A DNA stretch of 48,056 nucleotides from Balneolales bacterium (lineage in GTDB: Bacteria; Bacteroidota; Rhodothermia; Balneolales; Cyclonatronaceae). Numbering within the stretch: position 1 is the first letter of the stretch; each line of letters opens with the position of its first letter. A program made the translations under genes and the position numbers. Shown here piece after piece: positions 18,409 through 26,847 of the stretch. The notes under the pieces were generated by a model. That model was not told the origin of the DNA. It saw only the letters and a program-made list of their open reading frames with translations, and did not search any database. Location: assembly GCA_020832405.1 (NCBI GenBank), contig JAFIET010000019.1, positions 1 to 48,056 on the forward strand, written 5' to 3'.

Positions 18409-21400
18409 CTATCGGATGAGGAGCATTTTCCGGGTTTGCTGTATCTCGGGGCCGGGGCCGTCCGTGTTGCGGAGGCGGAGGCGATAGAGGTAGAGTCCGC
18501 TGGCGAGGCTGCCGGCATCGAATTGGAGGTTGTGGGTGCCGGCGGCGAAGGGCTGACCGCTGGCCAGTGCTGCGACCCGCTGACCCTGAATGTTGAAGAT
18601 TTCGAGCCAGACCTCCGCCGGGGCGGGCAGCGAAAACGGAATAATAGTGACGGGGTTGAAGGGATTCGGGTAGTTTTGGTGCAGCTGTATTTGGGTGATG
18701 CGCTCCGTGCCCTCATCCGGGAGGTGAGATGGTTCAACAGCTTCGGCGCGGAGGTTGCCGAGGCGCAGCCAGGTGCGGCTGCCGTCGGCGGCATCGTGCC
18801 GGATGCCGGTATAGTAGTAGCGCCAGAGCAGCTGCACGTACGGCTTGCCGAGGGCCGCTTCCGGCAGGGCGATGTCTTCGAAGAGGGCGCTGTGCCCCGC
18901 TTCGGCTGCCCGCAGGTACTGCACCGGCGCACCGTCTGGACCGGTGAGGTCTTCAAACGGACCTGCATCACCCAGGCGGTACTGCAGCCGCCAAGCGTAC
19001 TCGCGGGAATTGGGCAGCAGGGTTCCGGCTTCGAAGCTGAGGTTCACGGAGGCGGCCTCACGGGTATCGAGGGCGAGCAGCACACCGCCGAGGCGCGTGC
19101 CGGGGAATCCCGGGTTGCCGTCGGCGTTGCCGGTATTCAGGAAGGCGAGGCCCTCAGAACCCAGCCCGTTGATGCGGGTCCGGCTTTCGAGGTTGTAGGC
19201 GCCGCTGACCGTGCCCGCAACGGACGCCCCCAAACCCGGATCAGTTTCAGTCATATACACAAACTGCATGTTCGTGGGGAAGCTTCCCGGCTCAGCTTCC
19301 GCATCCCAGGCGGAAAAGATGTAAGGGATGCCGGCGCTGAGCGCAAAGGGCGGCGGATCGAAGGCTTCATCTCCCCCCGGCTCATACACAGCCCGCACCT
19401 GAAGGTCGGTTTCGGGCGAGAGGGTGAGTACCGGCTGGGTGAACATCTCCCCGTTAATTTCCCAGTGACTGAAGTTGAAACCGCCGAAAGGTTTGGCGGT
19501 AAGGGTGAGGGGGAAGTCCGCCGGATAGCGGCCGGTCCACGGGAAGGGCGCCGGGCCCGCGCCGGGCAGGCTGCTGTTTACGGTGAGGGTGTTCACGCCA
19601 ATGCCGCCCGAGCCCGGCTGCGCGAGCTCAAGGGTGAGGGTGATGCGCTCCTCAACACCCGCAAATTCAAGCAGCTGTGCCAGCTGATGCTCCGGCCGCA
19701 GGTCGGCGAAGGTGCGCATCACCTCCAGCTGCTGCTGCCAGAAACTGTAGCTCTGTATGCGACGCCAGCGGCTGACCTGCCCCGGAATTTCGGCATCAAT
19801 CAGGGCGGCGTATTCATCGATGATGTGCCGGGCGCGCTCCGGCCTGAACCAGGAGTTGAGCAGGTCGGCAAAGCGGGTGATGAAGTGCTGCCGGTACGCC
19901 TCGTTTTCGAGCATTTTCCGTAGCAGGAAGGTCGCTTCGGGCCGGTTCTGATTGTGGCCCTGAAAGCCGGTCCAGGGACCGTCGGGCTCGGTGAGGTAAT
20001 CGAGCATGTTGAAGGTCCAGGGCTCATCCAGGCTCCAGAAGCCGCCGAAGCCGGTATCGAGATCGAACATCATCCAGCGCCAGCGGCTGCCGGGCGTGCG
20101 CTCGCGCCAGTGCCGGATGTTGCCGATATCCCAGCGGTAGAAAAAAGCCTCCGCAATCTTCAAGTCGGTGAAATTCTCCACATCCATTTGCGTCTCCAGC
20201 CAGGCGAAATGGGCATCGTTTTGCAGGCCGTTTTGACTGATATAGCTGAGCATGGCCTCGTAATGTTGCCGGTCGCCTTCGATGATTTCGAGATTGGTGT
20301 GGTTGAGCAGGTCCAGGTTTTCGGGATCAACCGGGTGATGGCTGCCGATGTAGTGCCGGTCGAAGCGCTCGCGGATGTTGTGGATGCCCCAGAACTCGCC
20401 GTTGATGTAGAGCACCGCCGGGCGAAACGCCTGGAAATCCATCGGCAGGCCTTCAGCTATGCGCTGCATAATGGGGTCGCGCAGGAAGGTGTAGATGTCG
20501 TCCTGACCGGCCATGCGCAGAATGAGGCGGCGGAATTCCTGCACGGGGTAGTCGCCGAAAACAGGATAGCGGAGGGCGTCGTCGCCGTAGCGGCTGCGCC
20601 AGTAGAGCCGCAGCGATTTCTGCGGCAGCCGCCGCGAAGTCCCCCCGTGAATGCGGAGTCCGGTGCCGCCCTGCCAAACGGGTGTGCCGTCGCTTTCGAA
20701 AAAAGTGAAGGATGCGGGCCGCTCCCACTCCTCGCCCCGCTGCCAGAAATTGCCGTTGGGCGCATTCCCGAAAACGTAGATGCCGATATCGGGGTCGAAC
20801 AGGTTTTCGGGCGGGGTTACAATGCTGAGCACCGGCAGTTCATGGGTGAAGCGTCCCTCGGCCGTAATAAAGTAGGTGGCTGAGACCGGCTCGCTTGGGT
20901 ACCAGCCTTCGCGAAAACTCCGGGCCGTGACCGTGAACGCGCGCGGCACTTCGCCCAGCGGGGCCTGCCAGCTGCCGGCCGTGGGGATGAGGGAGATGAC
21001 GGCACCCTCAGCGGTGCGGTCGGTTACGGGGATGCCGGCCGGGTCCAGCAGCGGGGAGTCAGCCTGCGGCAGGCTGCCGTCGGTGGTGAAACGGATTTCG
21101 GCTGCGCCGCCGGCCTGCGCGCTCAGCTGAAAGGGAGCGGGGTAGAAACCCGGCTCATGGGAAAATGCGGGCGGGGCGGCGATGCCCTGCCAGCCGCCGG
21201 CACCATTGGCTGCCGCAGGGCTGGGCTCATCATAAAAAAAGAAGGAAGAAGCGCCGTCGGGGAAGCGACCGTAGGAAAAATCAGCCGGGACGGCCGTTTC
21301 GGGGATGAAATCGGCAACGCTGCCATCGGGCGCGGTAAGCTGCAGCGGCTCGCCGGCAGCGGCAATGCTGAAATTGGTATGCAGCTCCCCAAAGGCAAGG

Positions 21401-21759
21401 CGGCGGTCTTTGCCGGAGGCCCAGACCAGCAGGAAGCCGCCGGGCGCGATGCTGACCGGCGGAAAAATCCAGCGGTAGGGCCGGGAGGGATCGTCGGTGA
21501 GGCCGAAGCCGCTTAGGTTCACCGCTTCGGTGCCGGCGTTGAACAGCTCGATCCAGTCTTCGAAATCGCCGTCTTCATCAGCGATGGTGCTTTGGTTGGA
21601 CGCCTGGAATTCGTTGATGAACACCTGCGCAACGGTCGCGGGAAGTGGGATGAGGCCAAATACGAATACGGCGCACATCACCCTAAAAAGAAAAGCATGT
21701 CCCTTCAAAAATTGTGATAAAGAGGCTCTTGTCGGAAGGATAGAATTAGGATTTGGCAC
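18409..21759 (-). CDS. Secreted LTD / CotH-kinase protein with type IX secretion sorting domain
   Basis: A 1116-residue multidomain secreted protein. A signal-like hydrophobic stretch lies at about 25-45 and ends PATVAQ. A lamin-tail domain follows (FINEFQASNQSTIADEDGD, WIELFNAG). Next is a chitobiase-like segment (RFTTDGSLPQADSPL). A CotH kinase-like region spans about 330-640 (GTGLRIHGGTSRRLPQKSLR, GIHNIRERFDRHYI, MMFDLDTGFGG). Beta-rich domains precede a C-terminal T9SS type A sorting domain of about 80 residues (HQNYPNPFNPVTIIPFSLP, then SGLYLYRLRL and KMLLIR). CotH-type kinases phosphorylate proteins in Bacillus spores; the substrate here is unknown. Export through T9SS to the surface or medium is inferred from the tail. 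The N-terminus before the hydrophobic core is long, so the true start may be an internal Met. It is a single gene, convergent with proC. Confidence 0.9.
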   Translation of the reverse strand: MPNPNSILPTRASLSQFLKGHAFLFRVMCAVFVFGLIPLPATVAQVFINEFQASNQSTIADEDGDFEDWIELFNAGTEAVNLSGFGLTDDPSRPYRWIFPPVSIAPGGFLLVWASGKDRRLAFGELHTNFSIAAAGEPLQLTAPDGSVADFIPETAVPADFSYGRFPDGASSFFFYDEPSPAAANGAGGWQGIAAPPAFSHEPGFYPAPFQLSAQAGGAAEIRFTTDGSLPQADSPLLDPAGIPVTDRTAEGAVISLIPTAGSWQAPLGEVPRAFTVTARSFREGWYPSEPVSATYFITAEGRFTHELPVLSIVTPPENLFDPDIGIYVFGNAPNGNFWQRGEEWERPASFTFFESDGTPVWQGGTGLRIHGGTSRRLPQKSLRLYWRSRYGDDALRYPVFGDYPVQEFRRLILRMAGQDDIYTFLRDPIMQRIAEGLPMDFQAFRPAVLYINGEFWGIHNIRERFDRHYIGSHHPVDPENLDLLNHTNLEIIEGDRQHYEAMLSYISQNGLQNDAHFAWLETQMDVENFTDLKIAEAFFYRWDIGNIRHWRERTPGSRWRWMMFDLDTGFGGFWSLDEPWTFNMLDYLTEPDGPWTGFQGHNQNRPEATFLLRKMLENEAYRQHFITRFADLLNSWFRPERARHIIDEYAALIDAEIPGQVSRWRRIQSYSFWQQQLEVMRTFADLRPEHQLAQLLEFAGVEERITLTLELAQPGSGGIGVNTLTVNSSLPGAGPAPFPWTGRYPADFPLTLTAKPFGGFNFSHWEINGEMFTQPVLTLSPETDLQVRAVYEPGGDEAFDPPPFALSAGIPYIFSAWDAEAEPGSFPTNMQFVYMTETDPGLGASVAGTVSGAYNLESRTRINGLGSEGLAFLNTGNADGNPGFPGTRLGGVLLALDTREAASVNLSFEAGTLLPNSREYAWRLQYRLGDAGPFEDLTGPDGAPVQYLRAAEAGHSALFEDIALPEAALGKPYVQLLWRYYYTGIRHDAADGSRTWLRLGNLRAEAVEPSHLPDEGTERITQIQLHQNYPNPFNPVTIIPFSLPAPAEVWLEIFNIQGQRVAALASGQPFAAGTHNLQFDAGSLASGLYLYRLRLRNTDGPGPEIQQTRKMLLIR

Positions 21760-22215
21760 GGCGTAATCAGTTGAGAATGGCTATTTTGTCCAAAATTTCA
21801 GATGAAACCTGCGACGCTTTACAGACAACTTTCTACAGATGGTATCCGCCGGCTTTTTTTGAAAGTGCTGCCTGTGAAAAAAATAATATTGACTACGGAA
21901 GCCGACAGGATGCAGTCTTTCCAAAGATAGCATTGAAGAAGATGAAAAGTACAGAATTACCGTAGCGGGGAAAGGTCTCTCATGGATGGTTCGAAGGTGT
22001 CCACACATTAATGGTCATACAGCGCATTTGCAAATCCATGGTTTGACAGCGAATCTGGGATTTTGTGATATTCGCTAAGGAACCTCATCTTTGGAACGAA
22101 GGCTATTAACGATGAAAGCTGCCAGTACCACAGAACTGTCCAAAACCCAACCTTCGCCTTTAGCCTGCGTAGGCAAAGCCTTTGTATTTTGACTTAACTA
22201 TACCGACCTGAACTG
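21760..22215. other. 456-bp intergenic region, no gene recognised
   Basis: This spacer lies between the divergent CotH-family and DUF2207 genes. Short open frames on both strands show no signal peptide, motif or ribosome site. A weak inverted repeat GCGAAT/ATTCGC occurs near 22049-22077. The composition is more AT-rich than the genes on either side. It should contain both promoters, but I cannot place them. Confidence 0.4.
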
Positions 22216-24006
22216 ATGAAAACGATGATGAAAGCTTACCACACGCCATCTGCTTTTCTATTTTTCCTGCTGGTGATTGCGGGGGGCTTCACGCTCCTCC
22301 TTCATCCGGCTGATGCCCTGGCCAAAGATTACGAGATCCCCGCCCTGCGGATTGTGGCGGAAATCCGGCCTTCGGGGGAAGTCTTCATCACCGAGGAGCG
22401 CACTTTCCGGTTTGAGGGCAGCTACAGCTGGTTCGAGCAGGATATCCGGAAGCAGGGTTTCCGGGAAATCCGGGAGATTGAGGTGCGCGAGGGCGGGCAG
22501 CAGTTCCGCTTTGAAGACAGCAACGAGCCCGGCACCTATTCGATCCGCGACGGGAACCGCGTGGTGACCATCCGCACCAATTTCAGTGCGCAGGATGAAA
22601 GCCGGACCTTTACGCTGAGCTACATTCTGGAAGGTGCGCTGGCTTCAGACGGCGAATGGGCGGAGTTTTACTGGGCATTTCTCGGTTCTGACTGGGACCG
22701 TGCCCATCAGAATATTGAAATCGAAATTGTGCTGCCGGAGGGCCTTTCTGCGGATGAGCTGATTGCCTGGCCGGAAACCCGCGCACAGAATGCGCAGCTC
22801 AGCACAGAAAGCAATCGGGTGCTTTTTACTGCGGAGCGGAACCGGGGCGACCGGGCGCTGCGCATCCGCACTTTTTTCCCGGAGCGTCTGGTCGAAAACA
22901 CGGTACCCTCAGAGGCGACGCTCAATCCGTTCGTGATCATGCAGGAGCGGGAGGAAGCCGAGCTGCGCAAAGCCCGGATGTCAGCTTTTCTGATACCGCT
23001 GGGCTGGGTGCTTGCAGCTGCAAGCCTGGTTTTTGCGATGGTGCTGGTTCTCAAATTCGGCGGACGCCCGCAGCTGGCCGAGCACTTCCCGGAAATGCTG
23101 GAAACGCCTCCCTCTGAAATGCCGCCGGCAATGGTCGGCTGGCTGTTCCGCAACCTCTACAGCGATCACAACAGCCGCTTTGTGGCAACCATCTTCGATT
23201 TATCGCGGAAGGGCTACTTCCGGATTGTGCAGGAAAAAGAAGAAACCGGCACCTTCCGGAAAAAGGAGACCGAGGTTTACCTGCTTGAGCGCACTGGCAA
23301 AACAGATTACAGCGGGCTGAAAAGCTGGGAAACGGAAGTCGTTACCCTGCTCGAAGGGCGGCTGAACGGCGAAAAAAAGCGGCTCAACAAGCTTTTTGAT
23401 TTCAGCTCAAAAGAGCACAAAGCCCAAACGGCATTCACGACATGGTGGAGCAAATGGTTCAGCGAAATCGGCCTGGAAGCCCGCGCCAATAACTGGATGG
23501 TGGATAACACCAAGCCTATTGTGCTGAATATGTTGGTTCAGGCGATGCTGTTTTTGTTCGGATTTTTCCTCCTCATTTACAACAGCGAAGCAGGGCCGGC
23601 AAGCGGTGTAGCCCTGCTCATTGCATCAGGACTTGCCTTGGTGCTGACCATCGCCCTGAATGTACGCACCGAGGAAGGCGAGCGCGTGTACCGCCGCTGG
23701 AAAGCCTACCGGCTCGCACTCACTGAAGGCCGGGTTTCCATGAAGCCGGAACTGAAAGGGCTGCACATCGTGTACGCCATCGCCCTGGGGCTGAACAAAA
23801 AGAAGATGGGTACACTCATCGAAAGCATTAATCCGCAGCCCGACGATTTAACGTGGATGTTTTTCATGCCGGGCTTTTTCCCCAACGCGGCCCTGTTTTC
23901 GAACGTAGTGCACACGGCGGTTGTGTCAACCACCACAAGCATCAGCACCGGCACGGGTGCGGTTGGCGGGGCAGCAGGTGGTGGTGGCGGAGGTCGTGCA
24001 GGATAG
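22216..24006 (+). CDS. DUF2207 domain membrane protein
   Basis: A 596-residue protein. A signal/TM segment (about 10-36, AFLFFLLVIAGGFTLLL) precedes an extracytoplasmic DUF2207 beta domain at about 38-235 (YEIPALRIVAEIRPSGEVFI, EERTFRFEGSYSW). A membrane span lies at about 255-278, then a soluble region (PPAMVGWLFRNLYSDHNSR, LSRKGYFRIVQEKE), and two further spans at about 433-475. A conserved-type C-terminus ends in a Gly-rich tail (GGAAGGGGGG). This layout is typical of the family, whose function is unknown. A second ATG four codons downstream is an alternative start. It is a single gene, followed by the bidirectional hairpin shared with the bacilliredoxin gene. Confidence 0.88.
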   Translation: MKTMMKAYHTPSAFLFFLLVIAGGFTLLLHPADALAKDYEIPALRIVAEIRPSGEVFITEERTFRFEGSYSWFEQDIRKQGFREIREIEVREGGQQFRFEDSNEPGTYSIRDGNRVVTIRTNFSAQDESRTFTLSYILEGALASDGEWAEFYWAFLGSDWDRAHQNIEIEIVLPEGLSADELIAWPETRAQNAQLSTESNRVLFTAERNRGDRALRIRTFFPERLVENTVPSEATLNPFVIMQEREEAELRKARMSAFLIPLGWVLAAASLVFAMVLVLKFGGRPQLAEHFPEMLETPPSEMPPAMVGWLFRNLYSDHNSRFVATIFDLSRKGYFRIVQEKEETGTFRKKETEVYLLERTGKTDYSGLKSWETEVVTLLEGRLNGEKKRLNKLFDFSSKEHKAQTAFTTWWSKWFSEIGLEARANNWMVDNTKPIVLNMLVQAMLFLFGFFLLIYNSEAGPASGVALLIASGLALVLTIALNVRTEEGERVYRRWKAYRLALTEGRVSMKPELKGLHIVYAIALGLNKKKMGTLIESINPQPDDLTWMFFMPGFFPNAALFSNVVHTAVVSTTTSISTGTGAVGGAAGGGGGGRAG

Positions 24007-24193
24007 CGGAGGACAGGGCGGGGAGCCGGATATCGCACGCCAAAAAGCAAGGCGTTTGCCGTTGGCCTGCGATGGTTGTTAAATCACGAAAGACCTTGAT
24101 GTGCACGGAGTTTCCCCCCCTAAAAAAGAAAACAGCACTGCCGGGCAGCCGGTTTCAGGCGGATCGGTTGCTTCCCGGACTTGCATAAAACAG

Positions 24194-24227
24194 CAAAAGC
24201 CTTCCGGCGCGAACCGGAAGGCTTTTG
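24194..24227. terminator. Bidirectional intrinsic terminator
   Basis: A perfect 14-bp stem CAAAAGCCTTCCGG/CCGGAAGGCTTTTG around a CGCGAA loop. T-rich sequence follows on both strands. It sits between the convergent DUF2207 and bacilliredoxin genes and can serve both. Confidence 0.85.
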
Positions 24228-24264
24228 TTTTATTTGGAAATTTGAAAATCCGCGATGGGACGGC

Positions 24265-24696
24265 TTACTCGCAAAAAGCGTCGAAAACCATTTTGAGGTC
24301 GCCGGCAACTTCCTGTGCGCTGCGGCCTTCTACGCGGTGGCGCGGGATCATCGCCTTAATTTCGCCGTCTTTAAAGAAGGCAAAGCTGGGCGATGAGGGC
24401 GGATATTCCGCAAAGTACTCGCGGGCGCGGGCGGTTGCTTCTTTATCCTGACCGGCGAACACGGTGAAGAGGTGGGTCGGCTTCTTGTCGTTTTCGAGGG
24501 CGATTTTCACTGCGGGGCGTGCGTTGCCGGCGGCACAGCCGCAAACGGAGTTGATCACGAGCAGCATGGTGCCTTCTTTGGTGCCCTGCATCATGGTGTC
24601 AACTTCAGCCGGGGTGGTAACTTCTTTTACACCAAGTTCGGTGAGCTCATCGCGCATCCAGGTGGTGTCGGGACCTATACCAAAACCAAATTGCAT
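24265..24696 (-). CDS. Bacilliredoxin (BrxA/BrxB, YphP/YqiW family)
   Basis: A 143-residue thioredoxin-fold protein with the diagnostic CGC active site (C52-G-C54) in NSVCGCAAGNARPA. It also has the family C-terminal region PSFAFFKDGEI and IPRHRVEGRSAQEVA. In Firmicutes these proteins remove bacillithiol from mixed disulfides; other bacteria use them as general disulfide reductases. Whether this organism makes bacillithiol cannot be seen here. It is a single cytoplasmic gene ending at a bidirectional terminator. It lies within 4 kb of superoxide dismutase and an SthA-like flavoprotein, so an oxidative-stress neighbourhood is plausible. Length and start match the family. Confidence 0.93.
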   Translation of the reverse strand: MQFGFGIGPDTTWMRDELTELGVKEVTTPAEVDTMMQGTKEGTMLLVINSVCGCAAGNARPAVKIALENDKKPTHLFTVFAGQDKEATARAREYFAEYPPSSPSFAFFKDGEIKAMIPRHRVEGRSAQEVAGDLKMVFDAFCE

Positions 24697-24898
24697 AATA
24701 GTTTCTGTTTTCAGGTTAGTAATAGTTGCAGCAGTGCCGGTTAGGCACCTGAACTGCCCTGAATTGTGTTATTAATACAGGTTTTGTGTTAGCACAGGGC
24801 AGTCTTATCTTAGTGGGCTAATATAACATTTTTTGTTTTCAATACGTGCCCGTCCTAACGATTGCGGCGCCCACTGCTACGCCTTTACGTTCAGCCCT

Positions 24899-25771
24899 AT
24901 GACTGCATTTTCCGTCCCAAAATATTTTGTTTTTTTGCTGCTGCCTGTGCTGCTATGGCTGCTTGCAGCCTGCTCCGGGCCGAGGCAGGTTTCGAGCCTC
25001 GCACTCGCAGAGCCGGTTACCATCGACGGCGACTTCAATGACTGGCCCTCAGCGGCTCTGAATTCTAATTTAATTGATGATTTCGATGTTGCCATTGGCA
25101 ACGACGACCGTTTCGTGTACATCGCAGTGAACTTCCGGAATAACCGCACCTGGCAGATGGCCCGCGACCACGGGTTCCGGATGTTTTTCGACAACGGCAA
25201 TCAGCTGCGGCGCTCGTTCGGGATTGTGTTCCCTACCGGAATTGTGGAGGCACTCGGCGACTTCCCCGGTGCCCGGCAGAGCTACCTCGAGAACCCGGGC
25301 TGGCAGAATATGCCGGAAAACCAGCGGCTGGTGCAGCAGGCGGAGCAGCAGCTTGGCGAGCGGGTGCAGGTGATACGGCGCACCGAACGCCGCGACCGCA
25401 TCAGGCCAACGCTGGTTTCTACTGAGCGGCTGGAGGCCAACGGCATCCTCGTTGGGGTAAGCGGCAGCAGCCGGGTGATGTCGCTGGAAGTGCGCATCCC
25501 GCTCGATGACGGCTCGGGCGATTTTTTCGCCATCACACCGGATAACAACGGCCGGTTTTACATAGATTTCGAGATCGAACCGCTGAGCTATGAAGAGATT
25601 ACCGGTGAAAACCCTACCTTCGAAACCGTAGAAACCGCTGACCGCCGCGACCCGACCGGGCGCCAGACCCGAACCCGGCAGCAGCTCAGCGTTTCAAACC
25701 CGCGGCTGTATGCGCAGCTGAGCTACATTTTCCAGGAGCGCGTTCGGGTTACCCTAAGCGAGCAAAACTGA
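24899..25771 (+). CDS. Lipoprotein with CBM9-like domain
   Basis: A 290-residue protein from the ATG at 24899. An earlier in-frame start adds 22 residues without hydrophobic character, so I chose the ATG that opens the lipoprotein signal MTAFSVPKYFVFLLLPVL, ending in LLAACSG with C25 as the lipidation site. The mature part begins EPVTIDGDFNDWPSA, typical of the carbohydrate-binding family 9-like beta-sandwich often found in Bacteroidota lipoproteins. It continues with FVYIAVNFRN and SLEVRIPLDDGSGDFF. A Thr/Arg/Gln-rich stretch near the end (RRDPTGRQTRTRQQ) is unassigned. Ligand unknown; envelope-anchored. It is a single gene, convergent with the superoxide dismutase gene. Confidence 0.8.
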   Translation: MTAFSVPKYFVFLLLPVLLWLLAACSGPRQVSSLALAEPVTIDGDFNDWPSAALNSNLIDDFDVAIGNDDRFVYIAVNFRNNRTWQMARDHGFRMFFDNGNQLRRSFGIVFPTGIVEALGDFPGARQSYLENPGWQNMPENQRLVQQAEQQLGERVQVIRRTERRDRIRPTLVSTERLEANGILVGVSGSSRVMSLEVRIPLDDGSGDFFAITPDNNGRFYIDFEIEPLSYEEITGENPTFETVETADRRDPTGRQTRTRQQLSVSNPRLYAQLSYIFQERVRVTLSEQN

Positions 25772-25828
25772 GCGCGCAATTGCCGCATAGGTTGTTCAGG
25801 ATTGGAAGCGCATCATCCTGAAAAAAAT

Positions 25829-25872
25829 AAAGGCCGGACATCTGCACTTGCAGACATCCGGCCTTTTTTTTT
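25829..25872. terminator. Bidirectional intrinsic terminator
   Basis: AAAGGCCGGA and TCCGGCCTTT pair, with an inner TCTGCA/TGCAGA stem. A T9-type tract follows on the plus strand and an A-rich run on the other side. It lies between the convergent CBM9-like and sod genes. Confidence 0.85.
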
Positions 25873-25900
25873 GCGCTGCTGCTGCTAAGCAGTCATGAAC

Positions 25901-26509
25901 TTATTTTGCAGCAAGGTAAAGCTCGTTCACTTTGGCCCAGTTTACCACATGCCAGAAAGCCGAGATGTAGTCGGGGCGGCGGTTCTGATAGTTGAGGTAG
26001 TAGGCGTGCTCCCAAACATCGAGACCAAGAATCGGGGTATGCCCGCTCATTACCGGTGAATCCTGATTGGCGGTTGAAGTTACGTGCAGCTTGCCGCTGC
26101 CGTCAACTACCAGCCATGCCCAGCCTGAACCGAAACGGGTAGCGGCTGCATTCGCGAAGGCCTCTTTAAAAGCATCGAAGCTGCCGAAAGTACTGCTGAT
26201 CGCATCAGCAAGTTCGCCGGTGGGGTTTCCGCCGCCGTTTGGAGAAAGAACCGTCCAGAAAAGCGTGTGGTTGGCGTGTCCGCCGGCATTGTTGATAACA
26301 CCCTGCTTTTTGTCAGCGGGTAGTTTATCCAGATTTGTGAGAACTTCTTCTACGGAAGCATCAGCGAGTTCGGTGCCTGCAAGGGCATCGTTTGCTTTGG
26401 TAATATATGCGTTGTGATGCTTGGTATGGTGTATTTCCATAGTTTTTGCATCGAAATGCGGCTCAAGGGCATCGTATGCATAGGGAAGTTCTGGAAGTGT
26501 GAAAGCCAT
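25901..26509 (-). CDS. sodA: Superoxide dismutase (Mn/Fe family, Mn-type signature)
   Basis: A 202-residue enzyme of standard length. All four metal ligands are visible: H27 in [10 protein letters not shown]81 in [10 protein letters not shown], and D164 and H168 in [13 protein letters not shown]. The G77 and the Q149 of the ANQDSP segment fit the Mn-type pattern better than the Fe-type, although cambialistic use is possible. It disproportionates superoxide in the cytoplasm; no signal peptide is present. It is a single gene, divergent from the SthA-like gene across 338 bp and convergent with the CBM9-like lipoprotein. The start codon sits at the conserved [18 protein letters not shown] beginning. 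Confidence 0.96.
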   Translation of the reverse strand: MAFTLPELPYAYDALEPHFDAKTMEIHHTKHHNAYITKANDALAGTELADASVEEVLTNLDKLPADKKQGVINNAGGHANHTLFWTVLSPNGGGNPTGELADAISSTFGSFDAFKEAFANAAATRFGSGWAWLVVDGSGKLHVTSTANQDSPVMSGHTPILGLDVWEHAYYLNYQNRRPDYISAFWHVVNWAKVNELYLAAK

Positions 26510-26847
26510 AATAAATTTCCTTTTAATTTATAGTTAATAACAGCAGTAAATGAAGGCGCTTTTGAAAGGCCTTATAAACGATTTATGTGAAAATGTTGCC
26601 TGAAACAACATCATCCGGAACACTGCAAGTTTTATACCAGTGTTGCTATTATACAGCACAGCAACAAGTTAGCAGTCGTTTACATGTCAGAATAACAGAA
26701 GGCAGTTCATTATAATTCACCGGCTTGGGGCTATAAGTCAGGGAAAAACGTTTATCCTTTTGTATCTTAAGCGATTATATGAATAAACGCAGATAGAGAA
26801 GTTAGCAGCCTAAACTGCACAGCAAAGGACGAACCAAACCTATTTTT
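26510..26847. promoter_or_regulatory. Divergent sodA / SthA-like intergenic region
   Basis: An AT-rich 338-bp spacer that must carry both promoters. A short inverted repeat TGTTG/CAACA occurs at 26594-26610. I could not recognise a regulator operator or a confident Bacteroidota-type promoter. Confidence 0.35.

Noticed and set aside
18379-20883. Two long plus-strand open frames (514 and 309 codons) opposite the CotH-family gene
   Set aside because: They lie wholly antisense to a gene with clear domains and show no motifs; high-GC codon structure produces such frames.
21753-22008. Short open frames on both strands in the 456-bp spacer
   Set aside because: No motif, signal peptide or ribosome site; lengths are within chance for this composition.
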